From NCBI GenBank assembly GCA_046728935.1, contig JBKPFS010000049.1, positions 1-18,902 on the forward strand: DNA of 18,902 nt, written 5' to 3'. How positions within the stretch are numbered: the first letter of the stretch is position 1; the number at the start of each line of letters is the position of its first letter. A program made the translations under genes and the position numbers. The notes under the pieces are model-generated. The model saw only the letters and a list, made by a program, of their open reading frames with translations, was not told the DNA's origin and did not search any database. This document shows positions 14,263 through 18,902 of this stretch, in pieces. Source of the stretch: DATAFO01 sp046728935 (GTDB lineage Bacteria > Actinomycetota > Thermoleophilia > Solirubrobacterales > 70-9).

Positions 14263-14961
14263 CTAGCGGCGCTCGGCGAGGAGCAGCTCGGCGAGCCGCA
14301 GATCCGCGGCGGTCGTCACCTTGAGGTTCTCGGGCGGAGCGGGCTCGATCAGCACCTTGCCGCCCGCCTTCTCGACCAGCATCGCGTCGTCCGTGGCGGC
14401 CGCGACCCGCTGCGGGTCGGCGGCGTGCGCCTCGCGCAGGGCCTCGGTGCGAAAGACCTGGGGCGTCTGCGCGGCCCACAGGTGCTCGCGGCTCTCGGTC
14501 TTCGCCACCGTCGGCCCTCCCCGCTGGAATTCCCCCTTCGCGGGCCGCGGCTCGCGCGCCCGCTTCACGGTGTCGGCGAGCGGGGCGGCCGCGATCACAC
14601 CCGCGGCGTCGGGGCGTTCCGCCAGCTTCGCCACCAGCCGCTCGATCAGCTCCGCCGTGTCCAGCGGCCGCGCGGCGTCGTGGACGGCGGCGAATTCGGC
14701 GTCTACGAGCTCGAGCCCCCGCGCCACCGACTCGGCGCGAGTCTCCCCGCCGGCGACGACCTCGAGGGCGAGCGCCTCGTGGCCTGCGGCCGCCGCAGCG
14801 AGATCGTCCTCGCGCCCCGGTGGCGCGGCGATCACCACCCGCTCGATTCCCGCCGCGGCGAACGCATCCAGCGACCAGGCGACGATGGGACGCCCGGCGA
14901 GCTCGACCAGGGCCTTCGGGCCGCCGGCTCCGAGTCGCTCTCCGGAGCCGGCGGCCGCGAT
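14263..14961 (-). CDS. ispD: 2-C-methyl-D-erythritol 4-phosphate cytidylyltransferase
   Basis: About 230 residues; it couples MEP to CTP to make CDP-ME in the MEP pathway. Motifs: glycine-rich nucleotide loop VIAAAGSGERLGAGGPKAL (at the very start), HDAARPL, DTVKR, WAAQTPQVFR and LKVTTAADLRLAE. All expected residues are present. The start is the problem. The first canonical start in this frame is GTG 14838, which would delete the essential nucleotide loop. Upstream the frame stays open into carD without ATG, GTG or TTG. I set the start at ATC 14961, at the second residue of VIAAAG, as a working choice; the frame meets the carD stop at 14982. Translational coupling to carD with a rare start codon, or a sequence error, are the likely explanations. 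Function is sure; the 5' end is not. Confidence 0.9.
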   Translation of the reverse strand: MAAAGSGERLGAGGPKALVELAGRPIVAWSLDAFAAAGIERVVIAAPPGREDDLAAAAAGHEALALEVVAGGETRAESVARGLELVDAEFAAVHDAARPLDTAELIERLVAKLAERPDAAGVIAAAPLADTVKRAREPRPAKGEFQRGGPTVAKTESREHLWAAQTPQVFRTEALREAHAADPQRVAAATDDAMLVEKAGGKVLIEPAPPENLKVTTAADLRLAELLLAERR

Positions 14962-14980
14962 GACCGCTGCGGCGCTGGCG

Positions 14981-15490
14981 CTAGGCGGTCGCCTTGGCGC
15001 CGAAGCGCTCCTCCAGGAGCTCGTCGATGTACTCCTCCGCGCCGCCCTCGTCCTTGTCGAGCGCGTACATGAACTCCGAGGCGAGGATCTTCTTCGCCCG
15101 GGTGTACATCTGCTTCTCCCCCGTCGAGAGTCCCTTCTCCCACTCGCGGATGGCCAGGTTGCGGACCACCTCGGCGAGCTCGAACACGTCCCCCGTCTTG
15201 ATCTTCTCCCGGTTGTACTTGAACCGACGGTTCCAGTTCTTCGGCATCTCCGACACCTCGCCGGTGAGCACGTCGATCACCCGCTTGACCTGCTCCTCGT
15301 CGATCACCCGGCGGAGCCCTGCCCGCTGAGCGTTCTCACACGGGACCATCACGGTCATCTCGTTGTGCAGGATCTTGATCGTGAGGTAATCCCTCCTCTC
15401 TCCCAGGAGAGACTTGGTCTCCTTCTTCAGCACGACCCCCGCCCCGTGATGCGGATAGACGACGTTGTCGCCGACCTCGAACTCGCACAC
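14981..15490 (-). CDS. carD: CarD/CdnL-type RNA polymerase-binding transcription regulator
   Basis: 169 residues. The N-terminal RNA-polymerase-interacting (Tudor-like) domain begins CEFEVGDNVVYPHHGAG and includes YLTIKILHNEMTVMVP. The C-terminal helical DNA-binding domain includes PKNWNRRFKYNREKIKTGD and a conserved basic-acidic tail. In mycobacteria CarD binds the polymerase beta subunit and stabilises open complexes, especially at rRNA promoters. The GTG at 15490 has GGAG six bases upstream and matches the family's usual N-terminus. An alternative ATT at 15547 has a stronger GGAGG five bases upstream and would add 19 acidic residues. The gene overlaps or abuts ispD and follows disA across a hairpin. 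carD-ispD adjacency is also found in mycobacteria. Confidence 0.94.
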   Translation of the reverse strand: MCEFEVGDNVVYPHHGAGVVLKKETKSLLGERRDYLTIKILHNEMTVMVPCENAQRAGLRRVIDEEQVKRVIDVLTGEVSEMPKNWNRRFKYNREKIKTGDVFELAEVVRNLAIREWEKGLSTGEKQMYTRAKKILASEFMYALDKDEGGAEEYIDELLEERFGAKATA

Positions 15491-15566
15491 GACGGGCTCC
15501 AGATCGACGGCGATCTCTTCCGTTTCCTCGACAGCTAGCTCGGGAATTTCCGCCTCCGTTCGTCGA

Positions 15567-15591
15567 GACGGCCGCCCGATAGGCGGCCGTC
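15567..15591 (-). terminator. Hairpin between disA and carD
   Basis: GACGGCCGCC, loop CGATA, GGCGGCCGTC: a perfect 10-bp stem starting eight bases past the disA stop and about 20 bases before the carD ribosome binding region. No T-run follows on the minus strand. It may terminate or attenuate disA transcripts before carD. Confidence 0.6.
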
Positions 15592-15598
15592 GTTGTCA

Positions 15599-16711
15599 TC
15601 AGTCCCGGTCAATGAGGTCGACCTCTTGAAGCCTGTGCAGGCCCTCGCGAATCTCCATCGCGCGGTCCTCCCCCACTCCCTCGACCGCGGCGAGCTCCTC
15701 CTCCGTGGCGGACAGGATCGCCTCGAGGTCGCCGAAGTGGTTGACCACCTTCTGCGCCACCAGGCGCGGCAGGCGCGGCACCGCCGAGAGCGCCCGATAG
15801 CCGCGCGGCGCGACTCGGAAGTCGAGCGTGTTGGTCTTGCGGTCGTAACCCAGGAGCTCCGCCATGCGGCCGAAGTCGAGCAGCTCTTGGTGAGCCAGCT
15901 CCGCCAGCTCGCCGAGCGCGCGGTCGACCGATGGCTCGGAGTCGACGGCGATGTAGTCGCGCACCAGCGCCCCCCGCTCCGCCATCACGCCGACGACCGT
16001 GTCCTCGAGCTGCATCTCGATCAGCCTGCCCTCGGTGCCGAGCTCGATGATGTAGCGCTCGACCTCGGATGCCATCCGGGTGACCAGCTCCGCCCGCTGG
16101 ATCACCGACAGCACGTCGTGGAGAGCCACCCCGCCGGCCAACTCGAGCGCGGTCAGCCGCGCCGAGACCTGATCGAGCCGGGCGCGGTACTTCTCCAGCG
16201 TCGCGAGGCCCTGGTTGGCCTTCGAGAGCACGGTCGGGATGTCCTGGAGGATGTACTTGATCCCCTCCACGTAGAGCGAGACGACGTCGCGCCGCTGCGA
16301 GATCGCGATCACGACCGCCTTGGTCTGCTTCGAGACGCGCTCGGCGGTGCGGTGCCGCGTGCCGGTCTCCATCGAGAGGATCGTCGGGTCCGGCATCAGC
16401 TGGACGTTGGCCCAGCAGATCTTCCGCGCCGCGGGGTCGAGCACGATCGCCCCGTCCATCTTCGCCACCTGGTAGAGCAGCCCGGGCGTGTAGTCGACGT
16501 CGAGTCTGATCCCGCCGGAGAACAGGAACGAGACCTCGTCGGCCTCGGCCACGAGGATCAGGCCGCCGGTGCGGGAGTGGACGATGCTGTCGATCCCCTC
16601 GCGAAGCGGCGTGCCGGGCGCGACCATGTCGAGCGCCCGCATCAGCCGGGGGTCCTGGCGCGCCTCCAGTTCTGTCAGCTCGTCCCCGACGTGCGGCGCC
16701 ACGCGAGCCAT
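15599..16711 (-). CDS. disA: DNA integrity scanning diadenylate cyclase
   Basis: 370 residues. Three parts are visible: the DAC catalytic domain with DGA (86-88) and GTRHRTAER (117-125), which makes cyclic di-AMP from two ATP; a helical spine (about 150-290); and a C-terminal helix-hairpin-helix domain with LPRLVAQKVVNHFG and AAVEGVGEDRAMEIREGL that binds branched DNA. The protein therefore links DNA damage to c-di-AMP. I chose ATG 16711; an in-frame TTG at 16747 would add 12 residues of no evident conservation. A TTGACA at 16782-16777 lies in the 45-81-base gap after radA, so disA probably has its own promoter. radA-disA adjacency is ancient, and RadA is reported to act with DisA in Bacillus. 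Confidence 0.95.
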   Translation of the reverse strand: MARVAPHVGDELTELEARQDPRLMRALDMVAPGTPLREGIDSIVHSRTGGLILVAEADEVSFLFSGGIRLDVDYTPGLLYQVAKMDGAIVLDPAARKICWANVQLMPDPTILSMETGTRHRTAERVSKQTKAVVIAISQRRDVVSLYVEGIKYILQDIPTVLSKANQGLATLEKYRARLDQVSARLTALELAGGVALHDVLSVIQRAELVTRMASEVERYIIELGTEGRLIEMQLEDTVVGVMAERGALVRDYIAVDSEPSVDRALGELAELAHQELLDFGRMAELLGYDRKTNTLDFRVAPRGYRALSAVPRLPRLVAQKVVNHFGDLEAILSATEEELAAVEGVGEDRAMEIREGLHRLQEVDLIDRD

Positions 16712-16755
16712 GATGGCAAACGCCCCGCACTCGGCGTATTCCGCCAAATCCCGTG

Positions 16756-16782
16756 TGGATAGCTCGGATTAGTCGCTGTCAA
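16756..16782 (-). promoter_or_regulatory. Candidate disA promoter
   Basis: A perfect -35 TTGACA (16782-16777) is followed after 15 bases by TATCCA (16761-16756). The spacing is short and the -10 is weak, so this is tentative. It would start transcription near 16749, at or just upstream of TTG 16747. Confidence 0.35.
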
Positions 16783-16792
16783 GTCTGGGCCG

Positions 16793-18175
16793 CTACGCGG
16801 CTCGCGCGACACGGCGATCGCTGGCCCGCGCCAGCGCCCGTCTGACCGTCTCGACGGACGCGACGCCCTCGACCCGGTCGGACGACGGCGGGACCAGGAC
16901 GGGACTGAGACCGAACTTGAGCGCCTCGGCGACCCGCCGCTCGGGGTGCCCGACCGGGCGGAGCTCGCCGGTCAGGCCGATCTCGCCGAAGCAGGCCAGC
17001 GGCCGGCCGTCCGCGGCGCTCATCGCCTCGCCGCGATGGGCGGAGGCGATCGCCAGCGCGACGGCGAGGTCGGCGCCCGGCTCGTCGACCCGGACGCCGC
17101 CGGCGACGTTGACGAACACGTCCGCCGCGGCGAGCGAGGGCCCGCCGTGGCGGGCGAGCACCGCGAGCACCATCGCCAGGCGATTGCGGTCGATCCCGTT
17201 CGCGACCCTTCGGGGCGGCACGATCTCGGTCGGGGCGACCAGGGCCTGGACCTCGACCAGGAGCGGGCGGGTGCCCTCCATCGCGCACAGCACGCAGGAG
17301 CCGGGCGCGGCGCTCGCCTCGCCGACGAAGCGCGCCGAGGCGTCCTCGACCTCGACCAGGCCGCCGGCCCGCATCTCGAACACCCCCACCTCGCTGGTCG
17401 CGCCGAAGCGGTTCTTGAGCGCCCGCAGGGTGCGGAAGCTGCGCTCGCGCTCGCCCTCGAAGAGGAGCACGCAGTCGACCAGGTGCTCCAGCACCCGCGG
17501 CCCGGCGACCGCGCCCTCCTTGGTCACGTGACCCACCAGGATCACGGCGCAGTCATGCCGCTTGGCGACCTCCATGATCTTGGTCGCCGCCTCGCGCACC
17601 TGGCCGACCGAGCCCGGCGCTCCGGTCATCCCCTCGGCGTGGAGCGTCTGCACGGAGTCGATCACGCAGGCGCCGGGCCGCTCGGCGTCGAGCGTCGCGA
17701 GTACGGCCTCGAGCGACGTCTCCGCGAGCACCGGGACCGCCAGCGCGGCGGAGCCCAGCCGCTCGGCGCGCATTCGCACCTGGGCCGCCGACTCCTCGCC
17801 CGAGACGTAGAGGGTGCTGCGTCCGGACGCGGCCAGGTTTCCGAGCGCCATCCCGGTCAGCGTCGACTTGCCGATCCCGGGCGAGCCGCCGAGGAGCACC
17901 AGCGAGCCCGGCACGAGCCCGCCACCGAGCACGCGGTCGAGCTCGGCGATCCCGGCCTCGAGCCGGGGCGTCTTGGGCGCGGAGACGTCGCGCAGACGCA
18001 CCGGCTTGGGCACCGGTCCCGCCGCCGGGCGCCTGGCTCCCTTGCCGCCGCGAGGCGGATCCCGCGGCGTCTCGACCAGCGTGTTCCATTCCCCGCAGCC
18101 GGCGCAGCGACCCGACCAGGCGAGGGACTCGTGCCCGCACGACTGGCAGACGTAGGCAGACCCGCTCTTGCTCAC
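16793..18175 (-). CDS. radA: DNA repair protein RadA
   Basis: 460 residues. The N-terminal zinc finger uses Cys10, Cys13, Cys24 and Cys27. The RecA-like ATPase core has Walker A GGSPGIGKST (96-105) and Walker B CVIDS (170-174), then the RadA-specific KNRFG at 254-258. The C-terminal Lon-protease-like domain (about 275-440) includes GGVRVDEPGADLAVALA and FGEIGLTGELRPV but is not expected to be proteolytic. RadA is a hexameric branch-migration helicase for recombination intermediates. The start is GTG 18175 with TAACCT six bases upstream and no Shine-Dalgarno, so it is probably leaderless; a nearby ATG is out of frame. Order clpC-radA-disA is conserved in Bacillus. Confidence 0.96.
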   Translation of the reverse strand: MSKSGSAYVCQSCGHESLAWSGRCAGCGEWNTLVETPRDPPRGGKGARRPAAGPVPKPVRLRDVSAPKTPRLEAGIAELDRVLGGGLVPGSLVLLGGSPGIGKSTLTGMALGNLAASGRSTLYVSGEESAAQVRMRAERLGSAALAVPVLAETSLEAVLATLDAERPGACVIDSVQTLHAEGMTGAPGSVGQVREAATKIMEVAKRHDCAVILVGHVTKEGAVAGPRVLEHLVDCVLLFEGERERSFRTLRALKNRFGATSEVGVFEMRAGGLVEVEDASARFVGEASAAPGSCVLCAMEGTRPLLVEVQALVAPTEIVPPRRVANGIDRNRLAMVLAVLARHGGPSLAAADVFVNVAGGVRVDEPGADLAVALAIASAHRGEAMSAADGRPLACFGEIGLTGELRPVGHPERRVAEALKFGLSPVLVPPSSDRVEGVASVETVRRALARASDRRVARAA

Positions 18176-18181
18176 TCCATG

Positions 18182-18187
18182 AGGTTA
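18182..18187 (-). promoter_or_regulatory. -10 box of a leaderless radA transcript
   Basis: TAACCT on the minus strand (TANNNT form), six bases before the radA GTG at 18175. No obvious -35. Confidence 0.45.
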
Positions 18188-18292
18188 AGAACCCCTCCCG
18201 ACGCGATCGCGACCCCGGGCCGCGCGAGCGAGCAACGAGCGCCGGAGCCCCGCAGCGCCGCCCAGCTTCCCCGCCAAAAACTGATCAATCGG

Positions 18293-18337
18293 CGAGTGTC
18301 GAGTTGACGGTGATAATCACCGGCAACGCGACGCTCG
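18293..18337. repeat. Palindrome family 2, copy B (after clpC)
   Basis: GTTGACGGTGAT (18303-18314) and ATCACCGGCAAC (18316-18327) pair around a single base with one mismatch. CGAGTGTCG and CGACGCTCG extend the stem outward. It begins three bases past the clpC stop. It has the same position and orientation relative to its gene as copy A has to ispD. Confidence 0.78.
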
Positions 18338-18340
18338 CGG

Positions 18341-18902
18341 CTAGGACTCGCTTGGCGCGGGCTCGCCGCCGCCGTCCTCGGGCAGCGGGTCGGCGGGCTG
18401 GTCGGGCGCCGGGGGCTCGTCGCCCTCTGCCTTCTTCGCCCCCACGCCCACGGGCTCCTTCGCCTTCTTGCGCGGCCCGCGCTTGGTGGGCTTCACCATC
18501 TCGAGCGACAGCGGGCGTTCCTCGTCGTCGCCCGACGGATCGCGGTCGACGACCACGGACGTCCCGGACTCGATCGTGTCGGCGCCCTGGCGGAGCACCT
18601 CGTCCGCGAGCGGATCCTCGATGTAGCGCTGGATCGCGCGCCGCAGCGGGCGGGCGCCCATCGCCGGGTCCCAACCCTTCTCGGCGAGCAGCTCCTTCGC
18701 CGCGTCGGTCAGCTCGAGCTGCAGCTCGTGCTCGGCGACCTGGGCGCGGACCCGGGAGATCATCAGGTCGATGATCTCCTTGATCTCGTCCCTGGTCAGC
18801 TTGTGGAAGACGATGACCTCGTCGATCCGGTTCAGGAACTCGGGCCGGAAGACCTTCTTCAGCTCGCCCATGATCCGATCCTTCATCTCCTCGTAGGAGG
18901 CG
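18341..18902 (-). CDS. clpC: ATP-dependent Clp protease ATPase subunit ClpC (C-terminal part)
   Basis: The gene enters from the right edge; 186 residues are visible. They cover the end of the second AAA+ module (KKVFRPEFLNRIDEVIVFHKL, with the sensor-2 region GWDPAMGARPLRRAIQRYIEDPLADEVL), which drives unfolding of substrates into ClpP. The visible sequence matches ClpC closely and lies at the ClpC position of a clpC-radA-disA cluster. After about residue 125 of the visible part comes an unusually long tail of about 60 residues rich in Lys, Glu, Pro and Gly, ending EPAPSES; ClpC proteins usually end sooner. The tail looks disordered. The stop TAG is followed three bases later by a family 2 palindrome. 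Confidence 0.95.
   Translation of the reverse strand, partial: ASYEEMKDRIMGELKKVFRPEFLNRIDEVIVFHKLTRDEIKEIIDLMISRVRAQVAEHELQLELTDAAKELLAEKGWDPAMGARPLRRAIQRYIEDPLADEVLRQGADTIESGTSVVVDRDPSGDDEERPLSLEMVKPTKRGPRKKAKEPVGVGAKKAEGDEPPAPDQPADPLPEDGGGEPAPSES

Noticed and set aside
14263..14838. ispD starting at GTG 14838
   Set aside because: This would delete the nucleotide-binding loop that is clearly encoded upstream in frame.
16946..18307. 453-residue plus-strand frame opposite radA
   Set aside because: Shadow of radA; composition is typical of antisense frames in GC-rich DNA.

Overview
The window is GC-rich, densely coded, and contains a tRNA gene without an encoded CCA end. Its gene content and order point to a deep-branching actinobacterium. 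Thermoleophilia (the Solirubrobacterales/Gaiellales group) is my best guess, but this is inference and no marker in the window proves it.

The backbone lies on the minus strand and, read right to left, is a very old housekeeping cluster: clpC (3' part only), radA, disA, carD, ispD, hisJ-like, ispF, an acyl-CoA ligase, cysS, rlmB, an unknown 361-residue protein, and a SigH-type sigma factor. From memory, Bacillus has clpC-radA-disA-yacL-ispD-ispF-...-cysS-mrnC-rlmB-rae1-sigH, and mycobacteria have a related arrangement around carD-ispD-ispF-cysS-rlmB. The backbone therefore joins stress proteolysis and DNA repair (clpC, radA, disA), transcription control (carD, sigH), isoprenoid synthesis (ispD, ispF) and translation (cysS, rlmB).

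Three plus-strand blocks interrupt it. Positions 5382-8425 hold an SCP2-alpha/beta-hydrolase fusion, an MGAT-like acyltransferase and an SRPBCC protein, probably lipid related. Positions 8878-9655 hold a 27-residue membrane peptide and an internally duplicated membrane protein. Positions 12926-14099 hold a DUF389 membrane protein and a small overlapping membrane protein. At the left edge are the 5' part of a maleylacetate-reductase-like gene, tRNA-Thr(UGU), and the fossil of a PD-(D/E)xK homing-type endonuclease whose last codons run into the tRNA.

The most unusual content is not protein coding. Three large palindromic elements (about 150-170 bp: 3092-3258, 7764-7914, 11392-11550) each follow a TAG stop codon. 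Their outer arms differ in sequence between copies but pair within each copy. A second palindrome family follows ispD and clpC. Six or seven genes look leaderless, with a -10-like hexamer (five of TANNNT form) 6-8 bases before the start codon. ispD has no canonical start codon upstream of its conserved N-terminus.
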